From JBQSUQ01 sp052384575 (GTDB lineage: Bacteria; Pseudomonadota; Gammaproteobacteria; Enterobacterales; Pasteurellaceae), in NCBI GenBank assembly GCA_052384575.1, contig JBQSUQ010000003.1: DNA of 64,000 nt; one strand, 5' to 3'. A program made the translations under genes and the position numbers. Below the pieces are notes generated by a model. The model was not told the DNA's origin. It did not search any database and saw only the letters and a program-made list of their open reading frames with translations. Within the stretch, counting starts at the first letter, position 1; each line of letters begins with the position of its first letter. Positions 26,735 through 33,625 of this stretch are shown piece after piece.

Positions 26735-27196
26735 TCAAAACGGAATCTCATCATCTAACCCGTCACTTGGTGGCGGTGTAAAGCTGCCGTTTTTGGCTTT
26801 TTCATAAGCGTTAGGCTGAGCTTGTAAGTTAGCTTGCGGTTTAGCTTGTAAGTTATTATCTTGGGCGCTACCTAACATTTGCATTACATCGCCTTGAATT
26901 TCGGTGGTGGAACGCTCTTGTCCGTTTTGGTCTTGCCATTTGCGTGTGCGTAATTTGCCCTCAATATACACTTGCGAGCCTTTTTTCAGGTATTGACCGC
27001 ATATTTCTGCTTGTCGGCGGTAAAAAACAATACGGTGCCATTCTACAAGCTCTTTGCGTTCGCCTGTATTTTTATCTGTCCAGCTTTCACTGGTTGCCAC
27101 ACTAATATTTGCTACCTGTTCGCCATTAGGCATAGTGCGGACATCAGGGTCGTTACCTAAACGACCCACGATGATTACTTTATTTATTCCAGCCAT
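26735..27196 (-). CDS. ssb: single-stranded DNA-binding protein
   Basis: 153 residues. N-terminal OB-fold (INKVIIVGRLGNDPDVRTMPNGEQVANISVATSE, then VEWHRIVFYRRQAEICGQYLKKGSQVYIEGKL), a glutamine-rich linker and the acidic tail DGLDDEIPF, which recruits partner proteins. It is translationally coupled to the exonuclease gene (TAATG), so RecT, exonuclease and SSB form a recombination module. Confidence 0.96.
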   Translation of the reverse strand: MAGINKVIIVGRLGNDPDVRTMPNGEQVANISVATSESWTDKNTGERKELVEWHRIVFYRRQAEICGQYLKKGSQVYIEGKLRTRKWQDQNGQERSTTEIQGDVMQMLGSAQDNNLQAKPQANLQAQPNAYEKAKNGSFTPPPSDGLDDEIPF

Positions 27197-27855
27197 TACA
27201 TAGCCTCCTGAATAAGCTGTTGATAATAAGCTTGTGCTTTTGGCACTCGTTCTTTAATTTTTTCAATGATTTGTTCATCTCGTTTTACAATTACCGTAGT
27301 AATACGTTTTTCTTGCGGTATCTGCTCAACCAAATCAATGTATTTTTCCGTATCTTGCCAAGGCGAGAGTAAATCTAACGGAGTAGGGAACAATACAAAA
27401 TCAATTTGTGCTTCCTCACAATCCCAAAGCCACATATAACCTTGCATTTGGATATCGTAACCCGCTTTTTTCGCTTTATCTTCCGCTTCATCGCTAAAAA
27501 ACGGGTGTGTGCCAATATCAAAAGAGCATTTAGTATCAATAATCAGCTTGCGAGATGGTACATAAATATCACATTCGCCAGTGATTAAATCATTTTCTCT
27601 ACGTTCTTTATTTTTCTTCAGTGGCAAACCTCGCTTTAATCCACTGAGTTTAATAGCGTTATCTTCAAGTTGATTACCTTTCTCGGTGTATTTGTTACCC
27701 TCAAAGGACTGATAACCGAACAAATCATATTTAACAATTTCTCGCACCGCACTTTTAGCGGTTTCGGTTATTTTTCCTGCCTCTTTATCCGCTTTTGATT
27801 TAGGCTCACCAAGTAATTTATGAAGCATTGAACATCTAGCTTTCATTTGATACAT
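27196..27855 (-). CDS. YqaJ/lambda-Exo type exonuclease
   Basis: About 219 residues from ATG at 27855 (GAGG 9 bases upstream). PD-(D/E)XK exonuclease features: GNQLEDNAIKL near 65, LITGECDIYVPSRKLIIDTKCS near 92-113 (catalytic D, then D-x-K) and a following Q-rich helix YDIQMQGYMWLW. It should resect double-stranded ends 5' to 3' and load the RecT annealase encoded just upstream, with which it overlaps by about 20 bases. Confidence 0.9.
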   Translation of the reverse strand: MYQMKARCSMLHKLLGEPKSKADKEAGKITETAKSAVREIVKYDLFGYQSFEGNKYTEKGNQLEDNAIKLSGLKRGLPLKKNKERRENDLITGECDIYVPSRKLIIDTKCSFDIGTHPFFSDEAEDKAKKAGYDIQMQGYMWLWDCEEAQIDFVLFPTPLDLLSPWQDTEKYIDLVEQIPQEKRITTVIVKRDEQIIEKIKERVPKAQAYYQQLIQEAM

Positions 27856-28753
27856 TTTCAATTTCCTCTAGTTTTTTATACTGTTCTTGGCTAAATTCAA
27901 AACCGTTATCACATAAATCTTGTAGCGTTGCTTCGCCATTGATAATGTTTTGTTTGCATTGTTCAAACACTTCATCACTTACTTTCATATCAGTAAATTC
28001 TGCATCATCAATTTGATTGTCGGCGTAGTTAAATTCGCCTTTTTCAATGTCTTTTACAACTGCTTGATCTGCTAATACCGCTTGTTGCATTTCAACAGAT
28101 AATGGCGCTTGTTTTGATAGAAGGAGTTTTAAAACCGTTTTTAATGCCATAGCCTCAAAGTTATCATGCCAAACACCAAAACCTTTTTTATAGGTTTGCG
28201 AGTAACGCGCGGCATGATTATGCATATATTGCACACTCATATAGATTTCAGCGGTGAAATCATTAATAAGCCTAAAATAAGCGTAATAGCCAATTGGCTT
28301 TTCGTTTTCGGTGGGTTTTTGTTTCCAATCAAATTCAAACCCATTAATTGGATCTTCAGTGATTAATTGTTTTTCGTAGATAGGTACTGCAACAAGACGT
28401 TTAAATTGTCCGCTACGTTGCGCTAGTTGAATTAGTCCTTTATAACCTAACTGAAATTGTGCCTCTGTTTTACGCTCTTTTTTGTTTTGGTAAGGGACGA
28501 TATAAGCAAATCCCAGACCGTTTTGTAGCGGTAAATTAAGCGTTGCAGCCATACAAGCCGCGTTAAATACACTCATCGGCTCAGCATTGCGTAACATTGG
28601 ACTGCTATTTACAACTTGCAACACGCTTGTGGTAAAAGCTGCCGCGTTTTTGTTTAGCAATGTTTCTATTTTCTTTTTAATAGCCGGCATTTCAAAAAAT
28701 TCTTTAATAGGAAACGCTTTTTTATGCTCATTTGTTTGTGGTAACTGATTCAT
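27836..28753 (-). CDS. recT: RecT-family single-strand annealing protein
   Basis: 305 residues. Typical RecT core: FTTSVLQVVNSSPMLRNAEPMSVFNAACMAATLNLPLQNGLGFAYIVPY and AQFQLGYKGLIQLAQRSGQFKRL. It anneals complementary single strands during phage recombination and replication. It pairs with the adjacent exonuclease and SSB. Confidence 0.95.
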   Translation of the reverse strand: MNQLPQTNEHKKAFPIKEFFEMPAIKKKIETLLNKNAAAFTTSVLQVVNSSPMLRNAEPMSVFNAACMAATLNLPLQNGLGFAYIVPYQNKKERKTEAQFQLGYKGLIQLAQRSGQFKRLVAVPIYEKQLITEDPINGFEFDWKQKPTENEKPIGYYAYFRLINDFTAEIYMSVQYMHNHAARYSQTYKKGFGVWHDNFEAMALKTVLKLLLSKQAPLSVEMQQAVLADQAVVKDIEKGEFNYADNQIDDAEFTDMKVSDEVFEQCKQNIINGEATLQDLCDNGFEFSQEQYKKLEEIENVSNES

Positions 28754-28780
28754 TTTTTATTCTCCTGTCATAAAAACAGC

Positions 28781-28924
28781 TTAAGCTCGTCCATAACACT
28801 GACTTTTCCACATATCACAATCATCATCATATGGATCAAAATCATCATCTGGCTCATAGTCATCGTTATGTTGTGGTTTTGGTTTATATGCCTCTAGTGG
28901 CTCTAGGCAGTAGTCCATGTTCAT
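28781..28924 (-). CDS. small acidic protein
   Basis: 47 residues, starting MNMDYCLEPLEAY and containing a run of aspartates (DDYEPDDDFDPYDDDCD) and three cysteines. AGGA lies 7 bases upstream. Such acidic mini-proteins can mimic DNA, but nothing here proves that. No family recognised. It sits 2 bases from the stop of the next gene upstream, in the same operon. Confidence 0.5.
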   Translation of the reverse strand: MNMDYCLEPLEAYKPKPQHNDDYEPDDDFDPYDDDCDMWKSQCYGRA

Positions 28925-28926
28925 TG

Positions 28927-29178
28927 CTATATCCTGTGTTCTTTTGTCGCAAGACTATCTCTAATCTGCGGAATAGGGGGAGATATGCAGCGTAATTGAT
29001 TCATCTGCTTAATCCGTTTATTCATATGGCGTTTGACGTTGCCAGCTGAGTAAGAATAGGTTTTATAGTCTTGTATGCCATTAATACTAATCACGCCATA
29101 CACAAAACCTTTTTCATGCTCTCGGTACATTTGCACGCGGTATTTTTCAAACTTTCGTGTGTAAGATCTATCTATCAT
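28927..29178 (-). CDS. hypothetical small basic protein
   Basis: 83 residues, basic and tyrosine-rich in the first half (SYTRKFEKYRVQMYREHEKGFVYG). No recognised domain. The start overlaps the end of the membrane protein gene upstream by 11 bases. Confidence 0.55.
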   Translation of the reverse strand: MIDRSYTRKFEKYRVQMYREHEKGFVYGVISINGIQDYKTYSYSAGNVKRHMNKRIKQMNQLRCISPPIPQIRDSLATKEHRI

Positions 29179-29434
29179 TGATTACCCTCGTTTCAATCTG
29201 TTTTAACGCCACATAACTTTTTGCGCTTTCTATTTGCTCTTCCGTCATATCAGGCGGTGCGCAGTGGGGAGTAGGGTAGGTTTGCCATATACCGCCTTTA
29301 TCTGCGCACTGGTCAATGGTGTTCGCCGCTAATACTGGTCGAAATGTTGTTATCACTGCTAAGATGAAAATACCGAGAGCGATAACGCCAACAATACACA
29401 ATATGGCGTAAAAGAATTTTTGGATTGCGTTCAT
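29168..29434 (-). CDS. small single-pass membrane protein
   Basis: 88 residues. One membrane helix near the N-terminus (FFYAILCIVGVIALGIFILAVI), then a short exposed domain with two cysteines (DQCADKGGIWQTYPTPHC), a motif common to small phage membrane proteins. Function unknown; topology suggests a periplasmic C-terminus with a disulphide. Confidence 0.6.
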   Translation of the reverse strand: MNAIQKFFYAILCIVGVIALGIFILAVITTFRPVLAANTIDQCADKGGIWQTYPTPHCAPPDMTEEQIESAKSYVALKQIETRVINDR

Positions 29435-29520
29435 TTTCTGTTCCTTTTTTAATCAAAAATTGAAATTTAGGGTGTAGAAAACCGCCATACGTTAAAAGTG
29501 CGGTGGTTTTTTGTGATGTT

Positions 29521-30294
29521 TTAAAACTGTCTGAGTTGTGGCAGTTGTATGCCTTTTTCAGCAAGTAGGCGTTCTGCTTCGTTGATCCAAACGTTGAACT
29601 CGTGGGCGAGGTCGTAGGCACGTGCAGCGAATTGGTTTCTGCTGTAACGTTCAACGCCGAGCATATCGAAGATGGTTTTCATCGCGGGTTCAAGTTGTTC
29701 GCCATGTTGTTTTGCTAATCGGCAGCATTTTACCAATGCTTCAAGGGTGTGAATGGAAATCAGCACTTCATCAGGGTTTGGCAATCTGGCGTTCATATCC
29801 GCGATAAATTGCAATACGTCAAGCAATTGTGCGGAAAGCAGCTGATCGTATTTGGCGACCTTGAATTTAGCTTTAATCCGTCCATAGATTTCGGCATAGC
29901 TTAATCCTGTGCGGTGGTGGGTGATTGATACCGCTTGTTGCACTTGTTGCTGTTCCTCTGGTGTGAGGTATGGCGTAGAAAGTGCGGTGGAATTTTTGTG
30001 TAGTTTTAAAAACGCTCTTAGCACAACCAAATGGAATTTTGGGGAAATCCACATGGCGTAGGCGAGTGCGATTTCTTCGCAAGCGTATGTGCCGATTCCA
30101 TTTTTACGGATAACCGCTGGCGTATTTGGCTCTTCTTTTTGAATTTCGGAAACAAGTTCTTGTGTGGTATCTAAACGAATGAAGAAAGTCGGTTGATGTT
30201 TGCTTTCATTACCAGCAACACGATGAAGATCGTTTAAACTGTATAGGTTGTCGATTTGGCGAACTTGTGTGTTTAGAATAGTTAAGTTTGACAT
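29521..30294 (-). CDS. KilA-N domain protein, antirepressor-like
   Basis: 257 residues. The KilA-N DNA-binding domain is at the N-terminus (YSLNDLHRVAGNESKHQPTFFIR ... GIGTYACEEIALAYAMWISPKFHLVVLRAFL). The C-terminal domain, rich in helices, includes HHRTGLSYAEIYGRIKAKFKV. Related proteins act as phage antirepressors or regulators. Its 5' leader carries a C4-like antisense element with visible complementarity to the ribosome-binding region, which supports an antirepressor role. Confidence 0.8.
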   Translation of the reverse strand: MSNLTILNTQVRQIDNLYSLNDLHRVAGNESKHQPTFFIRLDTTQELVSEIQKEEPNTPAVIRKNGIGTYACEEIALAYAMWISPKFHLVVLRAFLKLHKNSTALSTPYLTPEEQQQVQQAVSITHHRTGLSYAEIYGRIKAKFKVAKYDQLLSAQLLDVLQFIADMNARLPNPDEVLISIHTLEALVKCCRLAKQHGEQLEPAMKTIFDMLGVERYSRNQFAARAYDLAHEFNVWINEAERLLAEKGIQLPQLRQF

Positions 30295-30299
30295 TTTTA

Positions 30300-30432
30300 T
30301 GCCCCTTGATTTTCAGTTAGTCTTTCGATCAATCTTAGTAGGATTGATCGGGCTTCAACTACCAAATCAAGATGGCGGAGCTTATTTCCTTTCGGTGTTA
30401 TATTAGGCTCTCTCGACCCGACCATTGAACCT
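30300..30432 (-). ncRNA. C4-like antisense RNA leader (copy A)
   Basis: Leader of the KilA-N gene, transcribed leftward. The core (minus strand: CTAATATAACACCGAAAGG, then AAATAAGCTCCGC) matches that of copy B at 42.4 kb. Minus-strand CTTGATTT (30364-30371) is complementary to AAATCAAG (30305-30312), which overlaps the AAGGGG ribosome-binding site. An inverted repeat CGATCAATC/GATTGATCG lies between them. C4 RNAs of P1, P7 and P22 repress ant genes in this way. The class name is from memory of the C4 family; the pairing is seen directly. Confidence 0.6.
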
Positions 30433-30450
30433 CTGCAGATCTGCAGAGCT
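30432..30450. repeat. perfect 18-base palindrome
   Basis: CTCTGCAGATCTGCAGAG lies between the short-RNA terminator and the C4-like leader. It could be a regulator binding site or an RNA hairpin of the same transcript. Confidence 0.6.
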
Positions 30451-30463
30451 TAAATTTAGGCAT

Positions 30464-30548
30464 AAAAAAACCGCTTTATATCGGAGCGAGGTAACCGACT
30501 TGATTTAGTAGTGCGGTTATCTTAGCCTGAAATTGGGGCGGTTGTCAA
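30464..30548 (-). promoter_or_regulatory. leftward promoter followed by a short terminated RNA
   Basis: Minus strand TTGACA (30543-30548), 18-base spacer, TAAGAT (30519-30524). The RNA would start AACCGCACTACT and after about 45 bases reach AACCGC...GCGGTT plus seven T residues (about 30464-30472). So most transcripts may end before the C4-like leader and KilA-N gene, with readthrough feeding them. Confidence 0.6.
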
Positions 30549-30727
30549 ATAGATAGTATTAATCCAATAATAAACAATGCAACCATGAGTATTATAAAAC
30601 TTTTTAGCCACTCAATGCGAAACTGGCGATTTGCCTCTTCTTCCTGCTCATCTCGTTCTTTGTCGATTTCCTCGATTGCCTCTTTGACGATTTTCCTGAT
30701 ATGGTTATGATCTTCTTGGGTTAGCAT
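30545..30727 (-). CDS. small single-pass membrane protein
   Basis: 60 residues: a highly charged N-terminal helix (REEANR-type, KEAIEEIDKERDEQEEEANRQF) and a C-terminal membrane helix (SFIILMVALFIIGLILSI). AAGGAA lies 8 bases upstream. It starts 13 bases from the divergent gene at 30740, and each gene's ribosome-binding site lies within that shared gap. Confidence 0.6.
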   Translation of the reverse strand: MLTQEDHNHIRKIVKEAIEEIDKERDEQEEEANRQFRIEWLKSFIILMVALFIIGLILSI

Positions 30728-30739
30728 TTGGAGTTCCTT

Positions 30740-31159
30740 ATGGATATTGGTCGTAAATTATCCGCAGCACAGTTGCTTGTGCCTGTTGGTTATTACAGTT
30801 TTGTGTTGAATGATTGGTTTTCTTGGCAATGTCAGTGGATGATTTTATTTATTGGTGGCTGTATTTTTATGTTTATTTATTATTACTTGGATGAAAAATA
30901 TAGCCTAAATAAAATCACTGGCTTTGAATTATATCTGCTGTTTACCGTTGTTTCTCTTATTTCTGCAGGTTCTCTCAGCTTTGATGAAATGCGTGCATTA
31001 GGTGTAAGTTTTTCATCACCAACATCTTATGGCGAATATTTTATAATGAAAATTACGTTTAATTTGTTCGGGCTAGGTTTATTGCCTATTTCACTCAATT
31101 TTTTGATGAATAAAAAACGGTGGAAAAAATTAAATCAACGTAATAAGAAATCATCTTGA
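30740..31159 (+). CDS. multi-pass membrane protein of unknown function
   Basis: 139 residues from ATG at 30740 (GGAG 6 bases upstream). Four predicted membrane helices, including WMILFIGGCIFMFIYYYL and FELYLLFTVVSLISAGSL, and a basic C-terminus (NKKRWKKLNQRNKKSS). It runs against the direction of the surrounding early operon, which marks it as an accessory insertion. An exclusion role is possible but not shown. Confidence 0.65.
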   Translation: MDIGRKLSAAQLLVPVGYYSFVLNDWFSWQCQWMILFIGGCIFMFIYYYLDEKYSLNKITGFELYLLFTVVSLISAGSLSFDEMRALGVSFSSPTSYGEYFIMKITFNLFGLGLLPISLNFLMNKKRWKKLNQRNKKSS

Positions 31160-31172
31160 TATGCGATGAAAT

Positions 31173-31256
31173 AAAAAAGGTCGCATAATGTGCGACCAAT
31201 CCCGACTTTCTGTTGAAAGTGCGGTTATGTTATCCTGAGTTTAGGGCGGTTGTTAA
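31173..31256 (-). promoter_or_regulatory. leftward promoter followed by a short terminated RNA
   Basis: Minus strand TTAACA (31251-31256), 18-base spacer, TAACAT (31227-31232), AACCGCACTTTC-aaca-GAAAGTCGGGATT, then terminator GGTCGCACATTATGCGACC plus six T residues (31173-31197). It predicts an RNA of about 50-55 bases, very similar in start and hairpin to the elements at 26.7 and 44.1 kb. The terminator is also in place to end the rightward 139-residue membrane gene. Confidence 0.6.
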
Positions 31257-31260
31257 ATAA

Positions 31261-31440
31261 CTATCGTTCTATTTCGTGATTAAATCGCGCATTTAACTCA
31301 ATCACTTTCCCCATTAAAGCAACCACAAAAAGCTCTTTTTCTTGCTCGGTGAGTTGCTTATAATGCGTGTTAAGTAGAAGAAGAGCATCAGGTGAATTTA
31401 AATCCTGATCGATTTTTAAAATAAATTTTTGGAGGGTCAT
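31261..31440 (-). CDS. hypothetical small protein
   Basis: 59 residues beginning MTLQKFILKIDQDLNSPD and containing TEQEKELFVVALMGKVIEL. No family recognised. It starts 2 bases from the divergent DUF4145 gene. AAAGG is present upstream on its own strand. Its stop codon abuts the repeated leftward promoter, as does the stop of the 60-residue gene at 30545. Confidence 0.5.
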   Translation of the reverse strand: MTLQKFILKIDQDLNSPDALLLLNTHYKQLTEQEKELFVVALMGKVIELNARFNHEIER

Positions 31441-31441
31441 A

Positions 31442-32143
31442 ATGATTACCTTTGGTCATGATTGTCCATATTGTGGAAAGAAAAATGTTGCCTTTGAGGT
31501 GAATGATTTTTCAAGACGACAAAGAATACAAAGTGATCAGGATGTTTTTGCTATCCTTGGTACTTGTAATAATTGTGGTGGTGGCGTGGTGACAAATGTG
31601 TTAGTGTCGAATATGATGCGTAACCTAGGACTTGATCCCTCACAATCTGCGCATACTCATCATCTCATAGAAACGCACGCCAAACATAAATATACTTTGG
31701 AGGAGATTTTCCCCAATCAGAATTTTGTTTTTTACCCTCTTCCGCCTAAACCTGATATTCCTGAATATTTACCTTCTGATTTAGAAGAGGCTTTTTTAGA
31801 AGCGGAAGATTTGTTTTGTTTAGTGGAAGGAAATAAGTTTTTAAAACAAGCTGGCAGCTCTTATCGCGCAGTTATTGAGCTTGCTTTATCTAAATTAGAT
31901 AACAATCCTACGGATAGAAATTTAAATCAGAGAATTAATCAATTAGCGGATAGAGGAAAATTATCACCAAGTATGAAAGATTTTGCACATCGCATTCGTA
32001 CTCTAGGGAATGGCGCATCGCACGCATTGCTTGAATTTTCCAAGCAAGATTTAGATGATATTCGTTTATTCACTAGGTTATTCTTGATTTATGCGTTCAC
32101 GCTACCTGCCATGATCCCTAAAAAAGTTCAATCTTCTGTGTAA
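31442..32143 (+). CDS. DUF4145 domain protein with N-terminal zinc ribbon
   Basis: 233 residues. A four-cysteine zinc ribbon is at the N-terminus (CPYCGKKNV ... GTCNNCGGG). The C-terminal DUF4145 domain is helical and ends with the conserved IRTLGNGASHALL, a HEPN-like arrangement. DUF4145 proteins recur in restriction and other defence contexts. GGAGGG lies 6 bases before the start. Oriented against the early operon, so it is likely a lysogenic accessory gene; a defence role is inferred from the family only. Confidence 0.75.
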   Translation: MITFGHDCPYCGKKNVAFEVNDFSRRQRIQSDQDVFAILGTCNNCGGGVVTNVLVSNMMRNLGLDPSQSAHTHHLIETHAKHKYTLEEIFPNQNFVFYPLPPKPDIPEYLPSDLEEAFLEAEDLFCLVEGNKFLKQAGSSYRAVIELALSKLDNNPTDRNLNQRINQLADRGKLSPSMKDFAHRIRTLGNGASHALLEFSKQDLDDIRLFTRLFLIYAFTLPAMIPKKVQSSV

Positions 32144-32164
32144 AAAAAGCCCTCAAACGAGGGC
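32142..32164 (-). terminator. leftward terminator
   Basis: Minus strand: GCCCTCGTTTGAGGGC followed by seven T residues. It closes the structured stretch to its right. Confidence 0.65.
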
Positions 32165-32649
32165 AACCTAACTAAAAGGAGAACTATGTCATTAAGTTGA
32201 TATTTAACCTTACACAACCATTAAGGAACCATTTAGAACTGCACTCGTCTTGATTAACGGAGCGGAAAAACAAAATGTCAAGATTGGTTTGAGTGCAGTT
32301 TTAAATAGTGCGTGTCTGCCCACGCCGTCGCCCGCCCTGCTTTTGCCTTTCAGTCGGGTGCTGCTTGTATCTTTTAACGGGCTTAATTTTGAGCTCGTTA
32401 GCGCCCTCAATTTTGAGGGCGCCAAGATTGCTTAGGACTAGTACCAGTGTTGCCTTTTCAGCTCTCCACACCTTGCGAGTGTGTTGCCTATGCTCTTACT
32501 CCCTCTATTGAGTAATTCGCCTAAGTTTACTTATCAGGGTCTAACCAACCTTGCCGAGTTTTCAAGTTTTACTTGATAACTGCTCGAGGTTGTTAATACC
32601 ATCCGCACAAGCACCAAATTTTTAAAGAACAATCAGGTTAAAAACCTTT
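32165..32649. other. 540-base structured stretch without a clear gene
   Basis: No convincing coding frame. Short frames on both strands overlap one another and lack ATG plus ribosome-binding site. Structure is abundant: AACTGCACTC (about 32228) pairs with GAGTGCAGTT 70 bases on; GCGCCCTC-aatttt-GAGGGCGC lies near 32401-32422; CACACC-ttgcga-GTGTG lies near 32465. The central part is clearly more GC-rich than the prophage around it. One minus-strand frame without an ATG encodes an arginine/lysine-rich stretch (KPVKRYKQHPTERQKQGG), reminiscent of RNA-binding antiterminators. It could be a structured RNA or an N-like region. Confidence 0.4.
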
Positions 32650-32685
32650 ATTCAAGCCCTCCGCAAAGGGCTTAGTAAAGATTCT
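32650..32685. repeat. 36-base direct repeat, copy 1
   Basis: Shares 35 of 36 bases with 32941-32976. Each copy ends at the stop codon of a small leftward gene and contains AGCCCT...AGGGCT, able to form a hairpin. Confidence 0.8.
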
Positions 32686-32923
32686 ATAAAGAGCGTTTTA
32701 CGAAAGATTTAAACGCCTTAAGTTTGTTGGTGAAAAGACGAACTACAGCATCAAAAACTGCTTTTTCTTCTTCTACAGCCCCTCTCTCAAGGGTTTTTAG
32801 TGTTTTCTCTAAGAAATCAACCATTTCTTGATTCTCTGCTTTTCTTGCGATATTAACTGCCGCGTCTCTCACTCTAAATTCATGAAGTAGTTCTTCCATT
32901 TCAGCAAGTGTTAATGCGTTCAT
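32684..32923 (-). CDS. hypothetical small phage protein
   Basis: 79 residues, one long charged helix bundle (LTLAEMEELLHEFRVRDAAVNIARKAENQEMVDFLEKTL). Second gene of the leftward operon. The sequence upstream of its ATG is nearly the same as that of the first gene (TTTTTGTTTCTCC on the plus strand), so the two units were probably duplicated as leader-gene-hairpin modules. Function unknown. Confidence 0.6.
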   Translation of the reverse strand: MNALTLAEMEELLHEFRVRDAAVNIARKAENQEMVDFLEKTLKTLERGAVEEEKAVFDAVVRLFTNKLKAFKSFVKRSL

Positions 32924-32940
32924 TTTTGTTTCTCCGCTGC

Positions 32941-32976
32941 ATTCAAGCCCTCCGTAAAGGGCTTAGTAAAGATTCT
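32941..32976. repeat. 36-base direct repeat, copy 2
   Basis: See the copy at 32650; the single difference lies in the loop of the hairpin. Confidence 0.8.
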
Positions 32977-33164
32977 TAAGCTAAATTCGCTGCCATTTTT
33001 TCTGCGGCTTCTTCTACAATTTCCATAATCATTTCGTGGAAGAACGGTAAATCTTCAAAAAGCTTTTTAATTTGCTCAAATGGCTTACCTGTCGTTTCAG
33101 CATATTCCGCAAGGGTGATGTCAATAAAGGCAGCTTTTAATTCTTGTACGTTGTTGATGTTCAT
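32976..33164 (-). CDS. first gene of the leftward early operon, unknown function
   Basis: 62 residues from ATG at 33164, chosen over an upstream frame opening because GGAG precedes it and the PL promoter lies just before. Helical and acidic (LAEYAETTGKPFEQIKKLFEDLPFFHEMIMEIVEEAAEKM). It occupies the position of lambda N but lacks an arginine-rich RNA-binding motif. Confidence 0.6.
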   Translation of the reverse strand: MNINNVQELKAAFIDITLAEYAETTGKPFEQIKKLFEDLPFFHEMIMEIVEEAAEKMAANLA

Positions 33165-33198
33165 TTTTGTTTCTCCGTTGTTTTGTTTTGTTGGAACT

Positions 33199-33271
33199 AT
33201 TATCACGAATTGTGTTTATATTGTCAATAACAAAATGTGATATTTTTATAAAAATATTTCAATTTGTGATT
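33199..33271 (-). promoter_or_regulatory. PL promoter with OL-type repressor operators
   Basis: Minus strand TTGACA (33222-33227), 17-base spacer, GATAAT (33199-33204). An operator-like ATCAC-gaatt-GTGTT at 33202-33216 overlaps the -10. A 16-base segment at 33256-33271 (atttcaatttgtgatt) is identical to one in the cI/cro intergenic region at 36316-36331. This is the pattern expected of paired OL and OR control by one repressor. Confidence 0.75.
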
Positions 33272-33328
33272 ATTTTATTGATTTTAAACAGAAAAAATTT
33301 TTAATTATTTTTGATTAATTGCTGATTT

Positions 33329-33344
33329 TGTGAGCGAGATCACA
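33329..33344. promoter_or_regulatory. CRP-type binding site
   Basis: TGTGA-gcgaga-TCACA, a perfect match to the CRP core with 6-base spacing, flanked by T and A runs. It lies 58 bases before the 62-residue gene at 33402 and 100 bases from PL, so host cAMP status may feed into the immunity region. Confidence 0.6.
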
Positions 33345-33401
33345 AAAAAATTTTAGAAATGATGCGAAATTTAACGAAAACAAGCATAAATAAGGAAAAA
33401 T

Positions 33402-33590
33402 ATGGCGAAATTAACGAAAGGTGAGATTGAGCGCGATTTGATTGTGAGTTTATTTGTGGAGGCATTAGAGCAGTCGGATTTGCCTGAAGCGGAGGTGATG
33501 GCAAAGGTTAATGCTTTTTTAGCCTTGGATGTGGAAGCGCGTCGGCGTTTGGTGGTTTGTGGTTTGGTTTCGTTGGTTGGGGAGATTTAG
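33402..33590 (+). CDS. hypothetical small protein
   Basis: 62 residues (MAKLTKGEIERDLIVSLFVEALEQSDLPEAEVMAKVNAFLAL). A helical domain without recognised family. AAGGAAAAAT precedes the ATG. It is the only gene transcribed rightward between OL and the cI-linked genes and sits downstream of the CRP-type site. Confidence 0.55.
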   Translation: MAKLTKGEIERDLIVSLFVEALEQSDLPEAEVMAKVNAFLALDVEARRRLVVCGLVSLVGEI

Positions 33591-33593
33591 GGA

Positions 33594-33621
33594 AAGAAAA
33601 ACCGCCAAAGTGGGCGGTTTG
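33594..33621 (-). terminator. terminator of the leftward cI transcript
   Basis: Minus strand: AACCGCCC-acttt-GGCGGTT followed by TTTCTTT. It ends the run of leftward genes cI, KilA-N, TM protein before OL. Confidence 0.7.
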
Positions 33622-33625
33622 GATA

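Noticed and set aside
32210..32425. 71-residue leftward frame in the structured region
   Set aside because: Opens only with TTG, no ribosome-binding site, and overlaps other open frames and hairpins; kept only as part of a non-coding region.
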